Assembly (NCBI GenBank): GCA_949282265.1
Contig: CASDOZ010000003.1
Coordinates: forward strand, 1-64,000
Length of the DNA stretch: 64,000 nucleotides
Reading direction: 5' to 3'
Source of the DNA: an uncultured Bacteroidales bacterium
Lineage (GTDB): Bacteria; Bacteroidota; Bacteroidia; Bacteroidales; Paludibacteraceae
The notes beneath the pieces were generated by a model that saw only the letters and a program-made list of their open reading frames with translations, was not told the origin of the DNA and ran no database searches. Each line of letters starts with the position of its first letter. The stretch's first letter is position 1. A program made the position numbers and the translations under genes. Below, piece by piece: positions 56,318 through 64,000 of this stretch.

Positions 56318-57013
56318 TTAATTAACATTCCTATCTGCGTAGAGCATTTTTTCAAAAGATTCGACCGTCAAGCAATCTTCCACATGGAAAGAACCGACGC
56401 GCGTTCGTTCCAATGCCGTCAAGTGTGCGCCCGAACCCAAAGCCTTTCCTATATCGCGCGCCAGAGCACGTATATATGTCCCTTTGCTGCATACGATACG
56501 GATGGTCAAGTCCATTTCATGGAAATCAAGCAACTCAATTTCGTCAATAACCAACAGTTTCGGTTTGATATCCACATCCTCGCCTTTCCGTGCGTAATCA
56601 TACGCACGTTTGCCATCAATCTTCACAGCAGAATAAACCGGCGGTATCTGCCAGATTTCACCCGTGAAACGGGGCAAGGTCTGTTCTATCAACTCCCGCG
56701 TAATATGTTCCGTCGGATATGTGGCATCTATGTCATGTTCCAAATCAAATGATGGAGTGGTCGCTCCCAACCGTATTGTAGCCACATATTCTTTGGTCGC
56801 ATATTGGAACGAATCTATCAATTTCGTCTTCTTACCTGTACAAATAACCAAAACACCCGTCGCCAAAGGATCCAACGTACCCGCATGACCAACCTTCAAT
56901 TTCTTCTCGCCTATATGCCTGCAAATCATCCAACGGACTTTGTTTACCAAAGCAAACGATGTCCATTTGTACGGTTTGTAGAAACACAATACTTCCCCTT
57001 CCTTAAAATCCAT
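56318..57013 (-). CDS. truB: tRNA pseudouridine-55 synthase
   Basis: A 231-residue pseudouridine synthase that forms psi55 in the T loop of tRNAs. The catalytic Asp is D48 in [11 protein letters not shown], and the family segments [10 protein letters not shown] (~134) and [15 protein letters not shown] (~170-184) are present. It is shorter than E. coli TruB because it lacks most of the C-terminal PUA domain, as usual in Bacteroidota. Confidence 0.95.
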   Translation of the reverse strand: MDFKEGEVLCFYKPYKWTSFALVNKVRWMICRHIGEKKLKVGHAGTLDPLATGVLVICTGKKTKLIDSFQYATKEYVATIRLGATTPSFDLEHDIDATYPTEHITRELIEQTLPRFTGEIWQIPPVYSAVKIDGKRAYDYARKGEDVDIKPKLLVIDEIELLDFHEMDLTIRIVCSKGTYIRALARDIGKALGSGAHLTALERTRVGSFHVEDCLTVESFEKMLYADRNVN

Positions 57014-57016
57014 GAA

Positions 57017-57817
57017 TTATATGAAAGAATATATGATAGCAAACGCCCCGGCAAGAACACAATATATGGCGAAATAAATCAGTTTCCCTTTTTTCACTAA
57101 ATTAATCATGAACTTGCAAGCAAAGCATCCGGCAACGAAAGCTGACAAAAAACCGACAAGCAACGATGACAACGGAATACCCAAGCCAAGGCTGCCACCT
57201 TGGAGCAAATCTATAGTTTCCAATAAGGCTTCCCCTAAAATCGGGATCAAGACCATCAAAAACGAGAATTGCGCAATCGTTTCTTTCTTATTACCAAGGA
57301 TCAAACCAGTTGCTATAGTTGTTCCCGAACGAGAAAGACCCGGCAAAACAGCACATGCCTGCCCTATGCCTATAATAAATGCATCCAAATAAGATATAGT
57401 CTCTTTTTTACGTGGTTTTGCAAAATAAGCGAATGTCAATAAAATGGCTGTTACAACCAGACAGCAACCCACGAGAAGCAAACCGGAACCGAACAAAGCC
57501 TCCACCTCATCCTTAAAGAACAGGCCTACTATCATCACCGGTATCATAGAAACCAATATTTTGGCAACATATTCTTTTTCTTCATTCCATTGCCACGTTG
57601 AGAACGTACCCTTAAAAAGACCGACAATCTCTTTCCACAAAATCACTATCGTACTCAAAACAGTTGCGGCGTGTACGACAATCGCAAATGTCAGATTATC
57701 CTCACTTGCGCTCCCCAACAAGGCCTGCCCAATTTCCAAATGCCCGCTACTACTGACCGGCAAAAACTCGGTCAAGCCTTGCACCAGACCCAAAACCAAT
57801 GCTTCAAACCAACTCAT
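57017..57817 (-). CDS. uppP: Undecaprenyl-diphosphatase (BacA type)
   Basis: A 266-residue polytopic membrane phosphatase that recycles the lipid carrier of cell-wall synthesis and gives bacitracin tolerance. Motifs: [15 protein letters not shown] (~14-28) and [12 protein letters not shown] (~160-171), the two halves of the active site. It overlaps the DUF3098 gene by four bases and precedes truB by three. Confidence 0.96.
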   Translation of the reverse strand: MSWFEALVLGLVQGLTEFLPVSSSGHLEIGQALLGSASEDNLTFAIVVHAATVLSTIVILWKEIVGLFKGTFSTWQWNEEKEYVAKILVSMIPVMIVGLFFKDEVEALFGSGLLLVGCCLVVTAILLTFAYFAKPRKKETISYLDAFIIGIGQACAVLPGLSRSGTTIATGLILGNKKETIAQFSFLMVLIPILGEALLETIDLLQGGSLGLGIPLSSLLVGFLSAFVAGCFACKFMINLVKKGKLIYFAIYCVLAGAFAIIYSFI

Positions 57818-58041
57818 TTTTCCTTTTTCTTATATAAAATAGCAATTATCATAAAGACAAAACCGGCAAATGAAATCATGGGACCGACCGTAACATGCCG
57901 CGCAGAAAAAATAGCAGGATTATACTCCGACCCACTCTCAACACCAGACATAATAATGAAACCGGCTACTATGATTACAAATGAGATAGCTATAAGTATC
58001 ATATTGGTTTTACCCAAATTGAAAAAATTATTTTGCTCCAT
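57814..58041 (-). CDS. DUF3098 small membrane protein
   Basis: A 75-residue protein with two hydrophobic helices (about 15-35 and 50-68) and basic termini. DUF3098 proteins sit between ftsX and uppP across Bacteroidota; the function is unknown, but the context suggests an envelope role. Confidence 0.85.
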   Translation of the reverse strand: MEQNNFFNLGKTNMILIAISFVIIVAGFIIMSGVESGSEYNPAIFSARHVTVGPMISFAGFVFMIIAILYKKKEK

Positions 58042-58081
58042 AATTTGTATGGTTAAATAAATAGTTTATCCGACTTTTGTT

Positions 58082-58948
58082 TTAAATATAATATAAATCA
58101 TCCGTTTTCAGGCGTATATATTTGCCGACAGCCCAATAGGAAGAAAAAAACGTAATGAACAATCCCACTGCTATCAAACCCGCAGCAAGAATGGCTAAAG
58201 AAATATAATCAACAGAAACAAAAGCAATTCCAAGCTCCTGCCGTAAATAGTAGCCAGCACCGGCCAACAGGCCCAATGCCAATAACGATGCAACAAAACC
58301 GACCAACATGTGCTTCCGTACAAACGGCGCACGGATAAACCATGGAGTCGCACCGACCAAACGCATTGTATGGATAATAAAACGCTTGGAATAAACACTC
58401 AAACGAATGGTATTGTTAATCAGCACCAACGAGAAGACAAGCATCAACACGGCAAAAGCCGACAAAATCCACGATATGATACGGACATTCTTATCTATGG
58501 CGTTTATCAATTCCTGATGATAAATAATACGCTTAATGCCGGTGAAAGGTTTCAATTTGGTTTCAATCATCTGGATGCTGTCCACATGCGCGTAATCAGC
58601 ATTCAAGGCAACTTCCAACGATGCCAGCAATGGATTATATCCTAAAAACTGGGCTGGATCTTCACCCAATTCAGTAATATATTCCTGCAAAGCCTCTTCC
58701 TTGGATATATATGTTACTGATTTTGCATAAGCACCCACAGTCAGCATACGACTAATGCGTTCCACTTCCGGCTGACCGACACTGTCGTTCAACACAAGGG
58801 ACAAAGAAACCTTTTCTTTTAGTTCTTCGCTGATACTGTTGGCACACAAAAAAATAGCACAAACCAAACCCACCAAGAACAACACCAGTGTAATACTGAT
58901 TGTTGTTGTGAAATACATATTAAAAAAATTATGCCTGTTCTTTCTCAT
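58082..58948 (-). CDS. ftsX: Cell division protein FtsX
   Basis: A 288-residue permease-like protein with four membrane helices (first ~20-40; then ~165-185, ~215-240, ~255-280) and a large periplasmic loop between the first two. It partners FtsE to activate cell-wall amidases at division. The N-terminus MRKNRHNFF and segment TIRLSVYSKRFIIHTMRLVGAT (quoted here in description; see ~180-200) are typical for Bacteroidota FtsX. First gene of the operon. Confidence 0.93.
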   Translation of the reverse strand: MRKNRHNFFNMYFTTTISITLVLFLVGLVCAIFLCANSISEELKEKVSLSLVLNDSVGQPEVERISRMLTVGAYAKSVTYISKEEALQEYITELGEDPAQFLGYNPLLASLEVALNADYAHVDSIQMIETKLKPFTGIKRIIYHQELINAIDKNVRIISWILSAFAVLMLVFSLVLINNTIRLSVYSKRFIIHTMRLVGATPWFIRAPFVRKHMLVGFVASLLALGLLAGAGYYLRQELGIAFVSVDYISLAILAAGLIAVGLFITFFSSYWAVGKYIRLKTDDLYYI

Positions 58949-58975
58949 AACGGTTTATGGTTTTCGTCTTCATGC

Positions 58976-59001
58976 AAAAAAAGGCAACCCGAAGTTGCCT
59001 T
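58976..59001 (-). terminator. Terminator of the gld operon
   Basis: An 8-bp stem (58981-58988 with 58994-59001, loop of five) followed on the minus strand by a T run (A run 58976-58982), 18 bases after the gldN stop. Confidence 0.8.
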
Positions 59002-59018
59002 CCAGATAAAAGGAAGAA

Positions 59019-59948
59019 TTAATTCTCCCATAAATCCTGTTCAAAATTGAGCAGTTCCGTTTCAATCCGTTTCTGTTCTTTCACGGCATCTTTTTCCGTA
59101 ATAGCATAGTTCAGCAACATCCGGCTGTACATATTACTATCCCCTAGCAGATAGCTGAAATACAACTTCTTCAAGAAAAATTCATCATAGGTTACCCTCG
59201 CTTTGTCGTTACCATTGGGAATAACCACCTGTTGTGCCAAATAAGGTCTAAACTGGTCATATGAAACCCAGAACAAAACAGATTGCCACAAATACTGCAT
59301 GATATTGTTATCTACCAGATTTACCCTTTCAGAATGCAAAGGGGCAATAGCCAATATCTTGGAATATAACCGCGATGTGTGCTTGTCGAAGAAATAAACT
59401 TCCTGCACAAGGAATTTCACCTGATTCCGCACATAACCATCATAAGAATAATTATTAAAAGACAATTTATTGGACACCGAATCATAATTCAACAGGAAAT
59501 CCCCCGACGTACTTATATTCCAATCTGTATCGTCACTCAAAGGGTCACCTGTCATTAAAATACTTGCTATCTCCTGGGGTGCAAGTGGATTCACAAAAGA
59601 TGGTTTTATATCATCCGGCAACTTCCGATAGACAGGCAAGCCATCTGTAATAGCATCCAACAACAATCTAAAAAGACTTTTATACTCAGGATCATCCGAC
59701 TTTACCGGAAAATACAATTGGAAATTTTGTTTGTAGCGCATATCTATAATGCGATAGACAACGCGAGCCCACACGACATCATCTGCACGATGATAAGTTG
59801 TTATCAACGTATCGGCCAGTTGGCTCAATTCCACGGTTTCCGCTCTGATTCCCCCTTTCTCATCAAAGAAAGACAAGGATTCTTGCGCTCCTGCGAATAA
59901 AGTTGTGCCCAACAAAAGCACTATCAAACTCCATTTTTTCATATTCAT
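59019..59948 (-). CDS. gldN: GldN/PorN, type IX secretion periplasmic ring protein
   Basis: A 309-residue protein with a signal peptide (ends LFAGAQ). The conserved region includes DDVVWARVVYRIIDMR (~55-70, quoted in description) and TYDEFFLKKLYFS. GldN/PorN joins GldK/PorK in the large periplasmic ring of the type IX secretion system and links it to the GldM shaft. Last gene of porP-gldK-L-M-N. Start at ATG 59948 or 59942. Confidence 0.94.
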   Translation of the reverse strand: MNMKKWSLIVLLLGTTLFAGAQESLSFFDEKGGIRAETVELSQLADTLITTYHRADDVVWARVVYRIIDMRYKQNFQLYFPVKSDDPEYKSLFRLLLDAITDGLPVYRKLPDDIKPSFVNPLAPQEIASILMTGDPLSDDTDWNISTSGDFLLNYDSVSNKLSFNNYSYDGYVRNQVKFLVQEVYFFDKHTSRLYSKILAIAPLHSERVNLVDNNIMQYLWQSVLFWVSYDQFRPYLAQQVVIPNGNDKARVTYDEFFLKKLYFSYLLGDSNMYSRMLLNYAITEKDAVKEQKRIETELLNFEQDLWEN

Positions 59949-59977
59949 TCTATTTTATCCCTGTACGCGACAGGTGT

Positions 59978-61522
59978 TTATTGCATTTTCAATGGTATTG
60001 CGCTCAAACGCTGTTCCTTACCATCCGGGCCAGCTGCTTTGATATTAACGATATTGACCAAAGCTCCTTTTTTCAACTGTTTCAACTGTTGCAATTGGGC
60101 TGCTGTGAATTTATTACCTCTTGCCTCTGTTGTTCCGTAATCCGTCATCAACGTAAATCCGGTAATTTTAAAGTCCAGATTTAGCAAACCATCCGGTCCA
60201 TAACTGGCTTCGAGAAATGATGTCCCGTTAATCAAAGCACTCCGAGGAATATTACCTTCATTATACATTTTATTTTCTCCAGCATTCAAATACGCCATTG
60301 GTTTCGGCAATGCTTTTACACGATATACACTACTGCCCATAGACTGCATCTTACCATCTACCTCGGCAGAAACTTGAATCGTAACTTCCTTGTTTGAACC
60401 TTCGGGACGTATAATCCATCCTTTGCCCGACTGACGGCACACAGCTCCAACAACATTGACCTTGACTTTGTCACTTGAAACGCCCGGTACCGACACACTG
60501 AATTTGTTATCATATCCGCGATATACCACATTCAAGTCCGTGTTGGAAATAGTAACACTGGGTTCTCCTACGATATATTCGCTTTTAAATGGATATTGCG
60601 CTATAGAACCATCATTTTTCTGCAACTGAATATAGCCAGAATAATTGAAAGAACCCGTACTACCGCATGAAACTTCATAAAGCCCATTTGCATCCAATTC
60701 TCGCGAACCGACATATATCTGCGGAACCTTGGTAGAATCGACGGCCGACAAAACTATTTGGGCGCTATACTTACCACCTTTAATCACATATTTCGAATTC
60801 GGAACGACCAAAGCCTCGATTTTATTTACACGGAAATCCAACGCATCCGTCTGATTTTTCAAATAGTTAATCAAATCCGCTTCAACAGAACGAATATCAT
60901 TTTGGATCTTAGTCAAAATAGTAACAGTTGCTCCCAATGGCATACTTTCAAATATGCTGTATTCCCATGACATCATTTCACCTGAGTGCGAACTCCGGCG
61001 ATCTGGCGTTTCAAAAATCACCTCATAACGTCTTGCCCTTGCTGAATCATTTGTTACAAAACTAATAAGAAAGTCTTTGTACTCAGCCATCTTTTCTTTC
61101 AACTCAGCTCCGTGGCGTTGTACCAATGCATAGGTACCGGTAACATCTGTATTCGAAAGGTTGACAATAACTTCCAGATTAGGATCTGTTTCATCCCCAT
61201 CTGCCATCTTTACCATCTCATACTTAAAGTTCTGAATATAATTAAAGAAAGTGTCTGATTTCAATTTTACCTGTGTTGCCTTATCCAACCATTCTTTGGT
61301 CTTCTCCGGATTTTGCTCATAAATATATTGAAACTCATCATACAAAGTTTCATTTCGCATATCTGTGGCTTTGATCGTCGTCCGCAGACTTTCATCTACG
61401 AGCAAAAATCCATTCAATACATCAGCAGACACATTCAGTGCCAACATAGCCGTCAGCACCAAATACATCATACCGATCATTTTTTGTCTCGGGGTTTCCG
61501 GACAATTCTTTGCTCCACTCAT
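59978..61522 (-). CDS. gldM: GldM/PorM, type IX secretion shaft protein
   Basis: A 514-residue inner-membrane protein with one N-terminal helix (~12-34, MIGMMYLVLTAMLALN) preceded by a short cytoplasmic start, and a long periplasmic part built from helical and Ig-like domains (D1-D4). It forms the motor shaft with GldL and transfers energy to the outer-membrane ring. The conserved Glu of the GldLM motor lies in GldL. 13-base gap to gldL. Confidence 0.95.
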   Translation of the reverse strand: MSGAKNCPETPRQKMIGMMYLVLTAMLALNVSADVLNGFLLVDESLRTTIKATDMRNETLYDEFQYIYEQNPEKTKEWLDKATQVKLKSDTFFNYIQNFKYEMVKMADGDETDPNLEVIVNLSNTDVTGTYALVQRHGAELKEKMAEYKDFLISFVTNDSARARRYEVIFETPDRRSSHSGEMMSWEYSIFESMPLGATVTILTKIQNDIRSVEADLINYLKNQTDALDFRVNKIEALVVPNSKYVIKGGKYSAQIVLSAVDSTKVPQIYVGSRELDANGLYEVSCGSTGSFNYSGYIQLQKNDGSIAQYPFKSEYIVGEPSVTISNTDLNVVYRGYDNKFSVSVPGVSSDKVKVNVVGAVCRQSGKGWIIRPEGSNKEVTIQVSAEVDGKMQSMGSSVYRVKALPKPMAYLNAGENKMYNEGNIPRSALINGTSFLEASYGPDGLLNLDFKITGFTLMTDYGTTEARGNKFTAAQLQQLKQLKKGALVNIVNIKAAGPDGKEQRLSAIPLKMQ

Positions 61523-61535
61523 TCTAACTCTCCTT

Positions 61536-62471
61536 TTAACTCAAAGCATTCAACATATTGCCATACACTTTATTCAAATCGGCAATTTGTTCAGACAATT
61601 TACTAATCCCAAGCTGATATTTTTCACTTTCCTTAGCCGTCATAGCAACCGACTGTTGAATTTTGCTTGCCTCTGCACAAATCTGCTCTAAATGCCCGGA
61701 TACCATCTTTACTTTCTCCTGTTGTTGTCCAAACAATTCGCTTTGTGCTTGGATATTCTTTAACTGCAATTCATATACAGAATTCAAAGAAGAAAGATTT
61801 GCATTTACTTTATCAATTTTTTCTGCATATGTATTCGTTTCTGCAACAATCTTATTCATATCAGCCGTTATTGTCTGATAAGATGTTTCCAAATCTTGTG
61901 TTACTTTATTCAACCGTTCCTGTGAACCAGCGAATTTTTCAGTTGCTGTATTAGCGGCATCAATAGTTTTGGCAAACTTGTCTGCTGGTTCTACTAAAGA
62001 AGAAGACAATGAGGATAATTGTTCAGTAGTTGTAACCAAACTTTTAATACCAGTAGACAATTTCTTCATATCATTAGGATCCAACTCAGGAATTGCAATA
62101 TTAGCGGCTACATTAACCTTAGCTTCTGATTGTGGAGTGGTAAGGATACTGTTATTTGCGACTCCCAACATTTCCGCTCCGGCCGAGGTCAAAGGCTTCG
62201 GGCTTTTACCTGTCAATGCAGGAAATATATTCTCCCATTTATATTCGACATGGGGTTTATCAAATACACCTATAGCAAAAAGGACTGCTTCTGTAAGCAT
62301 TCCTACCATCAGCATAGCACCAGCCCCTGGAAAATGCATAATTTTAAACAAAGCACCTATGATAACGACAGACGCACCCAAACTATAAACCGCGCCTATA
62401 CCACGTTTCACAGGATCACTCTCATACCATTCGTAAAAATCGAATTTCTTTTTTTCTTTCTTTTCTGACAT
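61536..62471 (-). CDS. gldL: GldL/PorL, type IX secretion motor protein
   Basis: A 311-residue inner-membrane protein. Two helices lie near the N-terminus (~22-42 and ~48-70); the second includes GMLTEAVLFAIGVF, with the Glu that in GldL homologues couples proton flow to rotation. The rest is a long cytoplasmic coiled-coil. Partner of GldM. Confidence 0.94.
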   Translation of the reverse strand: MSEKKEKKKFDFYEWYESDPVKRGIGAVYSLGASVVIIGALFKIMHFPGAGAMLMVGMLTEAVLFAIGVFDKPHVEYKWENIFPALTGKSPKPLTSAGAEMLGVANNSILTTPQSEAKVNVAANIAIPELDPNDMKKLSTGIKSLVTTTEQLSSLSSSLVEPADKFAKTIDAANTATEKFAGSQERLNKVTQDLETSYQTITADMNKIVAETNTYAEKIDKVNANLSSLNSVYELQLKNIQAQSELFGQQQEKVKMVSGHLEQICAEASKIQQSVAMTAKESEKYQLGISKLSEQIADLNKVYGNMLNALS

Positions 62472-62506
62472 GTTGTTGTTATTTATAATATTGAATCAAT
62501 CTAGAT

Positions 62507-63847
62507 TTATTCGCCCATATAAGAACGGACGCAACGGAAACCTATGTACGAACGACTTTCATACTGGTATTCGTATGAGCGTGAACCACATTGCAAGAAA
62601 TAAGCTATGTCTTTCCACGAACCACCTTTAATAACCTTGCGTTTCAACATCGGGGCTTCATTCTTCTTGGCGTTGTATTGGAAACTCGGGTTAATATCCG
62701 AGACCCAAGCGTTCAAGCTCGGATTGTAAGCAGTGGAAGTCCATTCCGACACATTGCCTGCCATATCATACAAGCCATAATCATTCGGTTTAAAAGTACC
62801 GACTTTCATGGTCATTGCACCCGTATCTTCTGCATAATTACCACGGTAAGGCTTGAAATTTGCTAAGAAACAACCTTTAGCATCACGGGCATAATTACCA
62901 CCCCATGGGTAAGTAGCCATTTTCTTTCCACCGCGTGCAGCATATTCCCATTCTGCTTCTGTTGGCAAACGGTAATCTTGTCCTATTACGCGATTATTCC
63001 CATTGAAATAAGCCGTACGCCAATTACAGAAAGCATTTGCCTGCTCCCAAGTAACCCCGACAACCGGATACTGTGCATATCCCGGATGCGAAAAATACAT
63101 TTTCAGCAACGGCTCATTATACGCATATTGAAAGTCACGCACCCATACCAACGTATCGGGATATACGCTTATAATCCGCGTCGAAACCAAATCACTGCGG
63201 TCACGAAGACGCTTTACAATTGTCGTATCACGAATCAAGCCCTCTGAATCCACCCAAGAGCTATCTACTGTGATAACCGTATTTTCCGGAAAACGTCCCA
63301 CACTGACATCATAACGGTTTCTTAGCAAAGAGGCCTGATCGTAATTTATGGATTTGTAAGTATAAAGCATGGAACGGTAATCAAAAGTACCATCACTATA
63401 TTTAAACTCATTCAACACATCTTGAATATCCGGCTCTTTACTTGTCCAAGGAATTTTACGCTTCCAGTTCAAGCGCACTGTTTCTTCATCATAATCTCCA
63501 TCTTTCGGAACTATGGCATATTCCATACGCCCCATATTTACCAAAGCCCTCAACACCAATGAGTCACGTACCCAGTTTGTAAACTGTTTGTACTCATCAT
63601 TCGTAATCTCGGTCTCATCCATCCAGAATGCATTCACTGTTACATTCAGCGAATTATCATCCTCCGAAAAAACCGTGGATTGGTTATTGGTACCCATCAT
63701 AAACGAACCGCGTTCAACAAATACCATTCCGTATGGATTAGCTTCTTGAAAAGATTGTTTTCCCATGGTTCCGACCAGTTCGCCAGCCGGTTTGTTACAT
63801 GAAGCAAGCATTAATGAAAATGCGAGTAACGGCAAAAACTTTTTCAT
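62507..63847 (-). CDS. gldK: GldK/PorK, type IX secretion lipoprotein
   Basis: A 446-residue outer-membrane lipoprotein with lipobox LASC17 and a formylglycine-generating-enzyme-type (FGE/SUMF1) domain: RGSFMMGTNNQS, WMDETEITNDEYKQF (~78-92), RLPTEAEWEYAARGG and YEYQYESRSYIGFRCV. In this family the domain is structural. It forms the periplasmic ring with GldN. ATG 63847 is the first codon of a lipoprotein signal; the longer frame from 63880 is rejected. 35 bases before gldL. Confidence 0.95.
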   Translation of the reverse strand: MKKFLPLLAFSLMLASCNKPAGELVGTMGKQSFQEANPYGMVFVERGSFMMGTNNQSTVFSEDDNSLNVTVNAFWMDETEITNDEYKQFTNWVRDSLVLRALVNMGRMEYAIVPKDGDYDEETVRLNWKRKIPWTSKEPDIQDVLNEFKYSDGTFDYRSMLYTYKSINYDQASLLRNRYDVSVGRFPENTVITVDSSWVDSEGLIRDTTIVKRLRDRSDLVSTRIISVYPDTLVWVRDFQYAYNEPLLKMYFSHPGYAQYPVVGVTWEQANAFCNWRTAYFNGNNRVIGQDYRLPTEAEWEYAARGGKKMATYPWGGNYARDAKGCFLANFKPYRGNYAEDTGAMTMKVGTFKPNDYGLYDMAGNVSEWTSTAYNPSLNAWVSDINPSFQYNAKKNEAPMLKRKVIKGGSWKDIAYFLQCGSRSYEYQYESRSYIGFRCVRSYMGE

Positions 63848-63876
63848 AGGTTTTTGATATAATGTTATTTCAATTC

Positions 63877-64000
63877 TCATAATATTCGAATACTCTTGTA
63901 TTTACTATTTTTCTTCTGCCGCAAAATATTGAATCCGTATGACAAATACAACTCATGCGAGCCGGAACTTCCCATAATAATCTTTGATGTAGGAAGTTCA
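63877..64000 (-). CDS. porP: PorP/SprF-family protein, 3' end only
   Basis: The minus strand at the right edge reads an open frame to a TGA at 63877-63879. The peptide ELPTSKIIMGSSGSHE, then LYLSYGFNIL, matches the C-terminus of PorP/SprF outer-membrane proteins, which normally precede gldK/porK in type IX operons. Only about 40 residues are in the window. Confidence 0.75.
   Translation of the reverse strand, partial: ELPTSKIIMGSSGSHELYLSYGFNILRQKKNSKYKSIRIL

Overview
The window is chromosomal DNA from a member of the phylum Bacteroidota, most likely order Bacteroidales. Three things support this. Promoters repeatedly show the Bacteroidota -7 box TAnnTTTG, often with a TTTG about 19-20 bases upstream, and Shine-Dalgarno sequences are absent. 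A complete bat (aerotolerance) operon is present. The right end carries the type IX secretion core order porP-gldK-gldL-gldM-gldN. No species is claimed. Nearly all the DNA is coding. There are no rRNA genes, CRISPR arrays or recognisable insertion sequences, and one tRNA (Arg, anticodon ACG).

Layout. 0-8.7 kb: ileS (-), a MATE exporter (+), an Xaa-Pro aminopeptidase (-) and proS (+). 8.9-17.9 kb: a nine-gene + strand operon, MoxR, DUF58, a membrane protein, BatA-E and a PAP2 phosphatase. 17.9-24.3 kb: trmN6 and a Spy-like periplasmic protein (-), a CcdA/ArsG-like permease (+), then a - strand operon purD / BAHD-type acyltransferase / NtrC-type regulator without a DNA-binding domain / rpiB. 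24.6-27.1 kb: two GLUG-repeat surface proteins, one apparently chimeric and one ending in a probable type IX sorting domain. 27.1-33.3 kb: tRNA-Arg, typA, a beta-barrel protein, tig, clpP, clpX. 33.3-38.3 kb: a PagL-like outer-membrane protein (-), gldF, a methionine synthase reduced to its folate and cobalamin modules, a beta-barrel protein and a phosphodiesterase. 38.3-42.4 kb: a candidate small RNA, a TPR protein, a Crp/Fnr regulator and a methyltransferase. 42.8-47.3 kb: dksA-like, lspA, DUF4296 lipoprotein, a small conserved-looking protein, a TrmH-family methyltransferase (-) and an uncharacterised three-gene membrane operon. 47.5-51.2 kb: an accessory redox cluster (SDR, flavodoxin, dienelactone-hydrolase-like enzyme) with a divergent AraC regulator and, between them, the 3' stub of an alcohol dehydrogenase. 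51.5-58.9 kb: tamL, rnhB, ung, and the - strand operon ftsX-DUF3098-uppP-truB-queA. 59-64 kb: gldN, gldM, gldL, gldK and the end of porP.

How it fits together. The type IX genes, gldF, TamL, LspA, the PagL-like enzyme and several beta-barrel proteins all concern outer-membrane biogenesis and secretion, and the GLUG protein at 26.3 kb is a plausible type IX cargo. Tig-ClpP-ClpX form a folding and proteolysis block.

Most unexpected items: a gene with four hallmarks of the largely eukaryotic BAHD acyltransferase family, the stripped-down MetH, the chimeric GLUG/PCMD locus, the effector-less NtrC regulator, the phased repeats ahead of the bat operon and a candidate orphan small RNA near 38.5 kb. 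No single system here can be declared new from sequence alone. All family assignments were made by eye from motifs, without database searches.
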